Shown: piece after piece, positions 33,649 to 43,053 of the stretch
How the letters are laid out: the number at the start of each line of letters is the position of its first letter
Position numbering within the stretch: position 1 is the first letter of the stretch
DNA from: Picochlorum sp. 'celeri'
Lineage: Eukaryota; Chlorophyta; Trebouxiophyceae
Length of the DNA stretch: 64,000 bases
Reading direction: 5' to 3'
Assembly (NCBI GenBank): GCA_010909725.1
Contig: JAACMV010000010.1
Coordinates: 783,501-847,500 of the forward strand
Translations under genes and position numbers: made by a program
The notes under the pieces: generated by a model
Databases searched by the model: none
What the model saw: only the letters and a program-made list of their open reading frames with translations
Told to the model about the DNA's origin: nothing

Positions 33649-33678
33649 CCATTGCAATGGTTTTCCATCAATTGATGG
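33649..33678. repeat. Tandem perfect palindromes (12 and 14 bp)
   Basis: CCATTGCAATGG (33649-33660), a TTTT spacer, then CCATCAATTGATGG (33665-33678). They lie ~95 nt beyond the stop codon of the BBE-like gene... on its downstream side, at the left end of the flavoenzyme transcript. Confidence 0.85.
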
Positions 33679-33769
33679 ATATTGTTCCTGATCCTGATTG
33701 TCGAAATAACAGTCCAAATTTTAATCTTACAGGGTAACGCTAACACTAAAAAAGAGGGCTTGAAATGTT

Positions 33770-35314
33770 TCACGTGTCTAGGACACAAGGGTTGAAGACA
33801 CATCTGTCTGTTCCAGCACGTTGGATACCTTGGTCTTGGAATGTAAACATGTCCTTGGGGTCATATTCTGTTTTGACTTGGGTGAGTCTGGGATAGTTAA
33901 ATCTGAAGTATGCTTGTTGCCAATTTTCGATGGAGTCATCCATATAATTGACAAAGGCAAAGTCCTCGTATCCAGCATCCTTGATGATGGAGGTAACAGC
34001 ATCTAGCCATGCAAATGCAGCAGCTTCCTCTGTAGAGTTGGTTGGATCCCATCCTGCTTGGAAAATGAACCATCCAAGTGCCTCCCTGTGGGGGAAGGCA
34101 GTTGCTGTTGGGGCGCGTTCTGCAATCTTGCCACCTGCTCCGATGAACTTGATGTTTCCATTGGCATAATACATGTCAATAAGAGACTGGTACAACGCCT
34201 TGATAACTTCTCTGGGATATGGTTCATATACAAACACAGTTGTGAGTTTTCGCATTCGCCTGAATTGGCTCCAATCATAGTCCACAAGGTCTTCTGGAGA
34301 TTTCAGTCCCCACCCAGACAGGGACGTTAAAGCATTCAAATATGACGAGTTTCGATAACTCACATTCAAATTACCAAGGTCAGCAAGTGGCAACTGGGCT
34401 GACAAATAGGCTTCGAGATTTTCATCCCCCGAATAGGCTAGTGGGAACCTAATGCCAGAAGACCGCTGTGGTCCAAAGTGAGCTTGACCTCCCAAAGCAT
34501 TGTCAGCACTGGCAATCCACGTCTGGAAAACGTACATGGCCTGAACCAGGGCATCAAGATCACCATCAACCTTTCCAGTGGCAAATTGAATTGTATCCGG
34601 TACACTCATCAATTTCAGCGTCCAGGAAATCACAATGCCAAAATTACCACCGCCACCACCACAACTGGCCCAGAACAAGTCTGCATACTTGTTATCTTCT
34701 GTTACAGTAATGACCCTCCCTTCCCACGTCATCATCTGCAGGGAAACAACCTGATCACAACCCAGACCTTCTTTCCTGGAAAAGTAACTGAATCCACCAC
34801 CAAGTAACGTCCCCGAAACGCCATTGTTTGGAGTTTCAGAAGCACTAAAGCCCATGCCAGCTTGAGAGTAGGCTTCGTATGCCACAGCACCCAAGAGTGC
34901 TCCACCCCCAACAGTCGCCGTCTGAGCCACCGGATCAATACTGGTGTCATTAAAATTCGATAAAATCACAGAGAGAGTCCCGTTCTGAACAGAGTTCGCC
35001 TCGTATGAGCACCCTCCATTCTTAGGAACCACTCTAAACCTCATCCTTCTAGCACACCTCACAGCCTCCTTCAATTGATCTACACTGGAAGGGGTCACAG
35101 TAGCAGCCGGAAAAGATTTATCAGTCGTAAGTAATTCGAATGTTTGCCTGTCCTGCTCGTACACGGACGATCCAGGGATGGAAATCTCCAAAGCCTCTAT
35201 GGAAGACAAGCACTGGATCAGATCTTCAGGGCTGTACATCTGCGCCGACGACAGTACAAGACAAGAATGCAATAGAATTGCAATATATACTACGATTGAC
35301 ACCATAGCGTGCAT
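33770..35314 (-). CDS. Secreted FAD-linked oxidase, berberine-bridge-enzyme-like
   Basis: A 514-residue single-exon protein with a signal peptide (VSIVVYIAILLHSCLVLSSA). The FAD-binding PCMH domain shows FPAATVTPSSVDQLKEAVRC, RFRVVPKNGGCSYEANS, QTATVGGGALLGAVAYEA, GVSGTLLGGGFSYFSRKEGL and DLFWASCGGGGGNFGIV. The C-terminal BBE motif is FVNYMDDSIENWQQAYF, NYPRLTQVKTEYDPKDMF. Canonical BBE-like enzymes attach FAD covalently through a His in GGH and a Cys near GxCxTVG. Here the His position is Cys (GGC) and the Cys motif region (SASETPNNGVSG) has none, so flavin binding is probably non-covalent or altered. The protein is extracellular or vacuolar; substrates in the family are alkaloids, sugars and alcohols and cannot be assigned. 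Confidence 0.88.
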   Translation of the reverse strand: MHAMVSIVVYIAILLHSCLVLSSAQMYSPEDLIQCLSSIEALEISIPGSSVYEQDRQTFELLTTDKSFPAATVTPSSVDQLKEAVRCARRMRFRVVPKNGGCSYEANSVQNGTLSVILSNFNDTSIDPVAQTATVGGGALLGAVAYEAYSQAGMGFSASETPNNGVSGTLLGGGFSYFSRKEGLGCDQVVSLQMMTWEGRVITVTEDNKYADLFWASCGGGGGNFGIVISWTLKLMSVPDTIQFATGKVDGDLDALVQAMYVFQTWIASADNALGGQAHFGPQRSSGIRFPLAYSGDENLEAYLSAQLPLADLGNLNVSYRNSSYLNALTSLSGWGLKSPEDLVDYDWSQFRRMRKLTTVFVYEPYPREVIKALYQSLIDMYYANGNIKFIGAGGKIAERAPTATAFPHREALGWFIFQAGWDPTNSTEEAAAFAWLDAVTSIIKDAGYEDFAFVNYMDDSIENWQQAYFRFNYPRLTQVKTEYDPKDMFTFQDQGIQRAGTDRCVFNPCVLDT

Positions 35315-36253
35315 AGGTTTTCAAGATATCGAAAGGGTTCACAAGATATTGCCGTCCTCCGAAACACGCTGCAAATTTCGTGTGTTGGGTTTTCAAACAC
35401 AGCCCCTTTTGTGTAAAGAATTCGTCTTTATAAAGATAATTTCTGTTGTATAAAGAATACTACGCGTGAAGTATGGTTCATCATGGGTATTTGAATATCC
35501 CAAGTACCTAGAGTTCAGATTTCACGCTATCGCCCATGGGCCCATGCCCGCCCGGGCGATGGCCATCGATCGATGGACGGCCGTCGGTGGATCCAATCCA
35601 TGGCCAAGGCCGTGGATGCGTTGCACCCTATGCTACGATAGCTTTGTCGCGCAAGACTCCTAGACCGAGGACCAAAAAATCACCATCATCGTCATGCTGG
35701 TGTGCTACTGGTTTGCCTTTACCTCGCTCTTTGGGTTTCCCTCCACATGCTTTCGTTGATCCCGGCGCAGAATTTTCTTTTTTTTTTTGAACACTTGTGA
35801 TCCATCACAACTCATCAGTCCCAAAGTTAATGCATACTGTGCTGGACATCAAAATATGCTTCTTTGGCTACAGAAACACGAATCGATAGCTACATCTGTC
35901 GCATATGTCGTATACGACACCAGTGTTCTTGGACAATGGTCTTGAACTCTGCATTTTTGACAAGGCTTGGGTAGCCTGAGAGACTCGCGGAATCTTCTCA
36001 TTATTATACTTACTAATCTCCGAGCTGCAATATCAATGGCGAATATTACACGAGCCTTTGAGTCACAAAAGTTATCACACACAACAACAACTCACAGAGT
36101 CTATGTTCGTCTGTGTCCAAGTATTGGGAATGTCTGTATTAAAAGAATTAACGTTTCTACAAAAAGACAATCGTGTCGCATTGATATCGTTATTGTACGG
36201 ATATGTGTCATTACTCGTAACAAACCAGAGGCCAACGCCATGTGCTTCTTCTT
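35315..36253. other. Spacer with GC-rich palindromic block
   Basis: 939 nt between two minus-strand genes. It carries the BBE-like promoter side and the CLPTM1 3' flank. A ~110-nt GC-rich block at 35530-35640 is unlike the AT-leaning surroundings and is packed with palindromes (listed separately). An 11-T run lies near 35776. Open frames here are not recognisable. Confidence 0.45.
35535..35584. repeat. Cluster of four perfect palindromes in a GC-rich block
   Basis: In 50 nt: CATGGGCCCATG (35535-35546), CGCCCGGGCG (35549-35558), CCATCGATCGATGG (35563-35576) and ACGGCCGT (35577-35584). It lies ~220 nt upstream of the BBE-like start codon. Confidence 0.85.
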
Positions 36254-38041
36254 CTACAACTCTTTTTTCGATTCTGCATCCACCGGAGGAGTTGATGTAG
36301 TTCCTTCCTTCACCTTTCCTGAAGTCTCTTCCTTCTTCTTCTTCTCCTCCTTATTTTTATCTCCTCCTCTCTCTTCTTCTTCGGTGTATCCAAACTCGTT
36401 GGCCCGCGTCTTATCTACTCTATAAATCCATCGCTGGTACAAGTAAATCACAAAGATCAAGTCATCTCTAAACACACTGAGTCTATGGAGGAGAGGCATT
36501 TTGATCACAAAGGCGAACAAATCGTCAATAATTGTGTTCAAAAACTTGTACGTCATTTGTCTCCAAGGAAGATGAGCGACTGATTTGAGTTTGTAATTCA
36601 AATACAACTGTGGCACCATGAGAATGAATCCAAACGTGTATACTGCTCCTACCAGAGAATTAAGAACCCAGCTGTACCATGATTTGTGTGTCTCATATAT
36701 CAGAGCGTACACAGCGTAGCCTGCTATCAGAGGATATAATACGTAAGAGAGATACCGCATGGCTTCTGCATCATACTTGTCCGTCTTGGACTGAGTGTAC
36801 GTTGCCTTGTCTTTGAACTGCACATATGGAATACCAGAAGCAGTATGCTGAATTGAGACATCCATTGCTTTGGTAACCTTCCAAAACTCTATCAAAGTGC
36901 CCACAAAGCTTGATATGAGCACAACAGTGGATGTCTCATTATCAAAGAGGTACAAACAAATGATGAGCTGGCATCCTGCATTGATCAGAATACTTCTGGC
37001 AGACAATCCCTTCATGCTCTTGTTATCTTTCCAGAAACCAATATCGTTCTTGAAGGCAAGAACATCAAACAAGGAATGGAACATTGAAACCACCACCGTC
37101 AGAGCTAAAAAGTATGGGTTTCCTTCCAAGAATATTCTCTTCACTTCATCAGCCTCACTCGATGATGACATTCCCCATTGTTCCTGAAGTTTGAATGAAT
37201 TATCCATCTGTGCCATCATGTGAGCCTTCCATGATGCTATTGGCTCAATAATGAAATGAATCTTTTGCTCCGTGACTGTGTCATTCAACGGAATCAAATA
37301 ATCCCTGAGAAGCCAAAAGTCGTTGAAATAAATGTGAGGAGTATACAGCGGCTTCCCCGGGACAATATGAATTATATTCATCAAATGAGGGGGAATTTGG
37401 TGTGATGGAACCTTTCCAAACTCATCAATGAAGTTGATTGTCACATTTGGCTTGAGGTAACTAATAATCTCTGTGACATTTGATTTCTCCCCCTCCTGTA
37501 CTTGAGTACTTTCCGACGAGGCATTCAAAAGATTCACTCCTTCCTTTGCCTTCAACTTTGGAAGATACAAGTTGAGGTTCTTTGTAAATCCCCACGTCAG
37601 CGTTCTGTCAAATGCCTCCGACATTGGATTGACAGACGCTCCATGAGGCGTGTACACACTGTGCACCAGAACAGACCCATTGTTCTGTGCCTCTGCCGAT
37701 GGCCTGTATGTATATTCAAATGAAAGTGAAGGCCCCATTGCGACTGAAACATTGTGCGCCACCCACACTGGCTCGTCCACCTCTGCAGCCTGTCTCCAGC
37801 CAGTTGGTCCCTGGCTTGAATCCGCCACAAAAAAGTGAACGTCAATCGCCGATCCCTTACCCATAAGAGGAGTCAGATATGTCACATTGGACCCATCAGC
37901 AGGCTTCTTGTTCGAGAACTGCTTGAAAAAATACCACATCATACCCAGTCTCATGATTGTTGAGAGAATATTGGTACCCTGTTGCTGCTGGTTCCTCTGC
38001 CCACCACCAGGCTGCCCTGCTACGGGACCAGGATCAGCCAT
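36254..38041 (-). CDS. CLPTM1: CLPTM1-family multi-span membrane protein
   Basis: A 595-residue single-exon protein. An N-terminal Gly/Gln linker and a hydrophobic segment (LSTIMRLGMMWYFFKQF) precede a large luminal domain typical of CLPTM1 (DVHFFVADSS, VWVAHNVSVAMGPSLSFEYT, FNDFWLLRDYLIPLNDTV). The membrane region has the family signatures EGNPYFLALTVVVSMFHSL, FDVLAFKNDIGFWKDNKSMK, GLSARSILINAGCQLIICLY, LMVPQLYLNYKLKSVAHLPW and FLNTIIDDLFAFVIKMP. It ends in a Lys/Glu-rich cytosolic tail. CLPTM1 proteins reside in the ER and control membrane-protein trafficking or lipid scrambling. Divergent from RPAP1. Confidence 0.95.
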   Translation of the reverse strand: MADPGPVAGQPGGGQRNQQQQGTNILSTIMRLGMMWYFFKQFSNKKPADGSNVTYLTPLMGKGSAIDVHFFVADSSQGPTGWRQAAEVDEPVWVAHNVSVAMGPSLSFEYTYRPSAEAQNNGSVLVHSVYTPHGASVNPMSEAFDRTLTWGFTKNLNLYLPKLKAKEGVNLLNASSESTQVQEGEKSNVTEIISYLKPNVTINFIDEFGKVPSHQIPPHLMNIIHIVPGKPLYTPHIYFNDFWLLRDYLIPLNDTVTEQKIHFIIEPIASWKAHMMAQMDNSFKLQEQWGMSSSSEADEVKRIFLEGNPYFLALTVVVSMFHSLFDVLAFKNDIGFWKDNKSMKGLSARSILINAGCQLIICLYLFDNETSTVVLISSFVGTLIEFWKVTKAMDVSIQHTASGIPYVQFKDKATYTQSKTDKYDAEAMRYLSYVLYPLIAGYAVYALIYETHKSWYSWVLNSLVGAVYTFGFILMVPQLYLNYKLKSVAHLPWRQMTYKFLNTIIDDLFAFVIKMPLLHRLSVFRDDLIFVIYLYQRWIYRVDKTRANEFGYTEEEERGGDKNKEEKKKKEETSGKVKEGTTSTPPVDAESKKEL

Positions 38042-38515
38042 GATATAAAACTATTCTGAATTTTTGAAGGTATTGAAATATGCACTGAAGCAATCACCCG
38101 TAAATGACGAGTAAAAGCTATCTGAAGATCAAAATGATTTGTGAACTATTCCCCGTATTTCGTCAGCCTACTATCACAACACTATTCTCTATTCCCTCTT
38201 AAGATAAATTTGGATCATTTCAATATGCCAGAACTTGTGTGTCTGTTCTGAGGATGGACCTTTTTGTCGAATCTTGGCTGTTCGCTCAAGGCGCCCTTTT
38301 GACCAATGCATCCAAAAGTTCCGAGATATTTTACCACTTCAAGCCAATCTAATGATTCCAAATGAATATTTTTACATAGATAACATGATTTAATGGATCG
38401 GAGGGGGATCAGATGCTTTCCCAGTGGGACAGCAGCATGCACACTGATTTGAAATTGTATGTTCACCAGTGCGAGTCGATACACGCTTTGTCTTCATACA
38501 TAAAACACTAGTGTT
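38042..38515. promoter_or_regulatory. Divergent spacer, CLPTM1 / RPAP1
   Basis: 474 nt holding both promoters. A 12-bp palindrome AACACTAGTGTT (38504-38515) ends directly at the RPAP1 start codon. No gene seen. Confidence 0.45.
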
Positions 38516-41500
38516 ATGGATTCTGAAGAAGAAGAGCTTTTGATGCTCCAGGTACGGTGTGCTCTCTATGCCTTTTAAAAGATATCAGAAAGATACCAAG
38601 GAGAGCCTTTTCAATGAAATACTGTGACATGAGCCATTTTTCTGCTGCCCTGAGATGAATCTGAACTGAAGGAGATCTTGGATATGTGTAGGCTCAGATG
38701 ATGAGAAGCGGAAGTCAGCCAGCAGCTACAACTACAAGGGTGGCAGTAAACAAGGGAAAGGATGCACGTTCAGACAGAGACATGGGTGATAGTGGTGCTT
38801 GCAATACTATTCCAAATGATATCTTGCTTCCTATCGTTGGCGATGTCGTAGAGAGAAAAACAACAAAGAAGGCAGGAAAATCAACATTGCTGCCAGCAAC
38901 AGAGGGTGCCAGGCCTGCTTTTCCAGAGGCTGTGCATCGATCCAAGTCAAAGTTTTCTTTTTCAAGAAGGATGGAAAAGAAAAAAGACATTGTCTCTGTT
39001 GGAGTGGATGGCAGTGGTGCGAGTAATGGAGAAAATGCCTCTGACATCCTTGCTGGGATGTCAACAGATGATATTGAGTCTGCAAAGGCAGAGGTCCTCT
39101 CGCGTTTTTCTACTCGCACGATAGAGTTTTTAAAGAAACGAGGGCAGAAAAACAAGGTTTTTGAAAGGAAGGAAGCAATGAAATTGGATGCAATGGATCA
39201 ACATGCTGTTACACAGAGCCCTCAGCCCACCTCGGCACTAGAGAGGGTTCGATTTGGGATGGATGGTTCTATTATCGCCTTTGTACCTGAATCAGAGCCT
39301 ATTGATCTTACATCTGTCGTGAAGCGAGACCTGATTCGGCAAAGTGAAGGTTCTGTCGATTCGACAAGGGGGTATACAGTGCTGGAGTCATGCATGTTGG
39401 CTAGGAGTTCTGATGGCAGCCAGAGATCTATTGGGTTACGGTTTATGACTGAGTTTCTGATACAGTGTCGTAATAATATGTGGCTGGAAGCATATGACGG
39501 TGTGAGGCACATGCAGAGTCGTCCTGTATCATTGTCAACAGCTATCAAGGAGTGTGATGGAGGACATGTTTTGAGTGATATAGACCTTGAAAAGTTTACA
39601 TGGGTCGCTCTATGGAATCATGCTATATATAAAGCTGAAATGGTCAAGATTATTCGATACTCGTTGGATGACGGATCAGCTAAAGTTAGGAGAGAGGCTT
39701 CAAGGGCACTGTCTGCACTTGTTGGCCTACCACATTTTGCACTGGAGATGGTTAGAGCGGCGGATGCCAATCCATCAATTGGTTGGCCTAGATGTCAGAT
39801 ATATTATATGCAGCGGTCTGATACGGGCAACTGGGTGTCTCTTCCATTGGACATTATGGAGCAAGAAAAGGGTGATGCTGATGAAAGGGATGTTGCTCGA
39901 ATTGATCCCATCTCAGGCTTGTTGAATATGCGCACCTTGAATAGAATAGCATACCTTCTGAAATCAGATGTTGGGGATTCCGAGTCCATGGACTTGCTGT
40001 CTGTACTATACCACTTTTGTCTCGGAGGAGCACATGCAACTGATCTCATGGCTGAAACTCCAGATCTTGTTGACACCTTGTTGTCCTTTGTTCCCCTCTT
40101 TGCGGAATCTGCCACTATGGATCCAAAAGTTCTTCTAACTCTAGATGTTTTACGAGAAATAATAGATGCATCGAGCCATAAGATGGGTTCCTCTGCATTG
40201 AATCGGCTTGCTAACTTTGCAAGCAAATCAGTGCTTTCTTCCAACCTGGATGAAGGAAATGCAACAGTGGAACAAATTGAGGGTTCAATTCGTTTATGGA
40301 GATGCCTGAAAATGTCAGAGCGAATATTTACCCTCTTTGATGACATGTATGGTGCCTTATGCATGTCCATGTATCCTTCATGGGATGAAGGTTCAACAAA
40401 CCATCAAAAGTTGCCAATCGCAAGAGAGGCTTTCCTTGCCGCAGCAGAATGCAGTTTAAGAGGGCAAATCTCATCTTCTTGCTGTGTTTCAATGATTAAA
40501 GACATACATCTATGGGTCAGCGAGGCTCAAGCAGTTGGCACTGGCTCCCTTTTTGTTATGACCCCTGGCATGCCAACACATGTGCGGGAAGACCTCTTGA
40601 ATATGATTGGCGCCATCCTGCACTTTGTACAGTGCTGTTGTAGTACTGATATAGTATGGGAGGCAGAAGAAGATAAAGGATATGCCTTGGGATTTGTACC
40701 AGACTGTATCAAAGGGATTTATGCATTGTTGTTTGGCACAGGTGAGCAGAATAGCCTTGGCACACATCTTCTGGATGGTTCTGCCTTTGAGGTGACATCC
40801 AAGATGGCCATTATCAACTCCATTTTACAAATTATATATATTCAGTCGATCGAAGTGGAGTGGAAAGATTCTCTCACAGAATCATCAGTGTCTGTCATGA
40901 GGCACTTGCAGTGCCTTTCCTCTCCTCTGTCAGAGAGTAAGGATAGCTTTGATATCTTCCAGCCCTGGGAGTTCACCAAATACCAGCATATTTGTCAGTT
41001 TGCAAGGCTTTTTGACGCGGTCCAGTTGGGGTCGGGCGAGATTGACAGAGACCTGCAGACAGACGTGAACCTCAGACTTTTGTGCAGGCTTGCTCCAGGT
41101 TCAGAGGATGTTGGTTTGAGGCTCGTATCCCATCTATTTTCCGCATATATTGGAAATTATTTCATTCAAAAGGGATTAGACATGGTGCAGAATCATGCCC
41201 GTTTTGCTCAAGGAACACCGACAATTGAAAAAGAGGAGATGAATACCTGGCGCTTGGAGGCTTTTGCAAACCTCAGCAGAGTCACAGGATACGAAGTACA
41301 CGATGTGTCAGATTGGACAGCCTTGACAAAAGTACGAAACTACTCATATCAGTCTATTACAATGCGCGGACAGGGTTCATTCTTCCCCCTACAGACCACA
41401 TGGATGCTTTCTACTGCTCACTGCAAGACACACCAATCAATATCTCATGACGCGTTTTGTGGAATACTATCATGGACTTTGGGTATAGAAAGAGATAATA

Positions 41501-42225
41501 AGATTCTTGATTACGTGCCCCCGAGAATAAAGCATCGAGCACTCATGTCCATGATATTTGAGAGCGATGCACATAGGACCATACTCCTTCATGATCAAGG
41601 AGTGCAATCTCTTGCATCGTGCCTCCTGGCCAAGTACATCGATGATATCACTTCAATAATAGCAGATACGAGAGAAGAAAATTGCGAGTGGAATGAGTCC
41701 AACATTCGAAACTATATAGAAATCTTTGCATCAGAGTCATATGGTGATGGCTTCTTTGGCGCTGCATTGGCCACATTATTCTGCCACAACGTGACAGTAT
41801 CCAGCCTGCAAGAAGAATTGTTGTCTCTTCTCAAAGACACCATGGCCATGCATCACGTGCCTACGATGGACCATTGCGTGGGAAATCCCCGAGTCTACCT
41901 CCCACTGTTGAGTGAGAATACCAATCCACTTGGATTTCTCTTCTTATTGGGCATTCTAAGCTCTCAGTCATTCGCTAAATCTATTAGTACTGCATCCATG
42001 GTAGTAGATATTGTGATGCACCATCTCATGTCGCATATAGAGGGCAGTAAAGATGCCAATAAAGCTGTGCAAGTACTTGGTAGAATAGACAGGATGGCTT
42101 CATCCAGCAATAGAGAGTATTTGCTGCATTATTTTACGCGATGGGACCCATATACAGCGGAATTTCATGAATCGGACATCGAGTGGCGCCATAAATTATT
42201 AGAGGAAAGCAACAAGAATACTTGA
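38516..42225 (+). CDS. RPAP1: RNA polymerase II-associated protein 1 (plant IYO/MINIYO-like)
   Basis: Two exons: 38516-38551 (MDSEEEELLMLQ) and 38692-42225, with a 140-nt intron (gtacgg...gtgtag) that keeps frame; 1189 residues. The RPAP1_N motif is SAKAEVLSRFSTRTIEFLKK at ~130. The RPAP1_C motif is RFGMDGSIIAFVPESEP, followed by RGYTVLESCMLARSS and GLRFMTEFL. The rest is a long helical (ARM/HEAT-like) scaffold. RPAP1 links Pol II assembly and nuclear import with elongation, and in plants drives differentiation. The short exon 1 supplies an acidic leader, as in other family members; without it the frame has its next ATG at 38698. The stop codon is 2 nt from the stop of the convergent OTU gene. 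Confidence 0.92.
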
Positions 42226-42227
42226 TG

Positions 42228-42671
42228 CTATGGCACTGTAATTAATGCATCATAATGCACACCCCCAGAAAAGAGCACATGGATTGACTCCAGATCATCA
42301 TTTTTTGTATCCTCTGCAAGGCAATATTCCGATGTTTTTGACAATGATATAGCCTTCGCTTCAATGACTGGCTCAAAAACAACAATCTTACACCGCAAGA
42401 CAATACTTGCCATGGACAACTCTGGTTCACCTCCCCAAGTCGATGGCTTTTGCATCTCGCAGACATACTCTTCAATACCAGACCCTATGAAAGGTTCTAT
42501 GAAATCTTTGCGATCGACCAATGCAGCGCATACAGCACTCCTCAGAGCCATGGCCTTTGTCTGCTCCTCTTCAGCTCCAAGAGGAGCATACTGCCCATCA
42601 ACTGCAGAGAAATGCAATGCATGGTAACTCTGTACAAGCGATCTGAAAAGACAATTCCCATCCCCAGCCAC
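42228..42671 (-). CDS. OTU-family cysteine protease (deubiquitinase); 5' end unresolved
   Basis: The OTU core is plain: AGDGNCLFRSLVQSYHAL with catalytic Asp and Cys, LRSAVCAALVDRKDFIEPFI, EEYVCEMQKPSTWGGEPELS, and GGVHYDALITVP with the catalytic His. OTU enzymes cleave ubiquitin chains. The coordinates start at a GTG (RVAGDGNC) because there is no in-frame ATG before the catalytic motif. The frame stays open ~85 codons further upstream (to about 42930), including KVFCFSSVSSGGKDTDSSGF and YQWDHRKRVLEAGLLGCY, with a possible acceptor aaatag near 42815. A first exon with the true ATG is therefore probably missing. One visible exon otherwise. Confidence 0.85.
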   Translation of the reverse strand: MAGDGNCLFRSLVQSYHALHFSAVDGQYAPLGAEEEQTKAMALRSAVCAALVDRKDFIEPFIGSGIEEYVCEMQKPSTWGGEPELSMASIVLRCKIVVFEPVIEAKAISLSKTSEYCLAEDTKNDDLESIHVLFSGGVHYDALITVP

Positions 42672-43053
42672 CCGTAGAACTCGAAAACCACTCGAATCAG
42701 TGTCTTTCCCTCCAGAAGAAACAGAAGAAAAGCAAAAGACCTTTGGTGTTGGTGTCTTTTTGTAACACCCAAGCAGTCCCGCCTCTAATACTCGCTTCCT
42801 ATGATCCCATTGGTACCTATTTGGTATACTAGTGTTACTGTATCTTGTATAGGTCGAGCAAAGCGACTGAACAACCCTTGGTTGCAGTCGACACTGCTGC
42901 AGAAATCCTCGTGTGGCAGGAATTGTTCACGTGTTGTCGCTATAATCTATTTCTACTCGATTTCGAGAATACAAAATACAAATAATTGATCTGAAGAATG
43001 AATGAAGTAGTTGAAGACGTTTATGCTCATAAAATTCGACTGTGATGTAGTAT
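42672..43053 (-). other. Upstream part of OTU gene and spacer to FUSC-like gene
   Basis: 382 nt. The right part of the OTU gene (open frame up to ~42930 on the minus strand) probably occupies most of it. A CACGTG box is at about 42929. No other feature seen. Confidence 0.4.

Larger units (their letters stand above)
32483..33769. other. Longest intergenic stretch, palindrome-rich
   Basis: 1287 nt between two minus-strand genes, roughly twice any neighbouring spacer. No open frame in it resembles a protein family. It carries long perfect palindromes at 32843-32860, 33423-33434, 33432-33447, 33649-33660 and 33665-33678. No terminal inverted repeats or transposase remnants seen. Confidence 0.5.

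Noticed and set aside
32483..33769. Transposon remnant in the longest spacer
   Set aside because: No terminal inverted repeats, target duplication or transposase-like frame; the palindromes differ in sequence.
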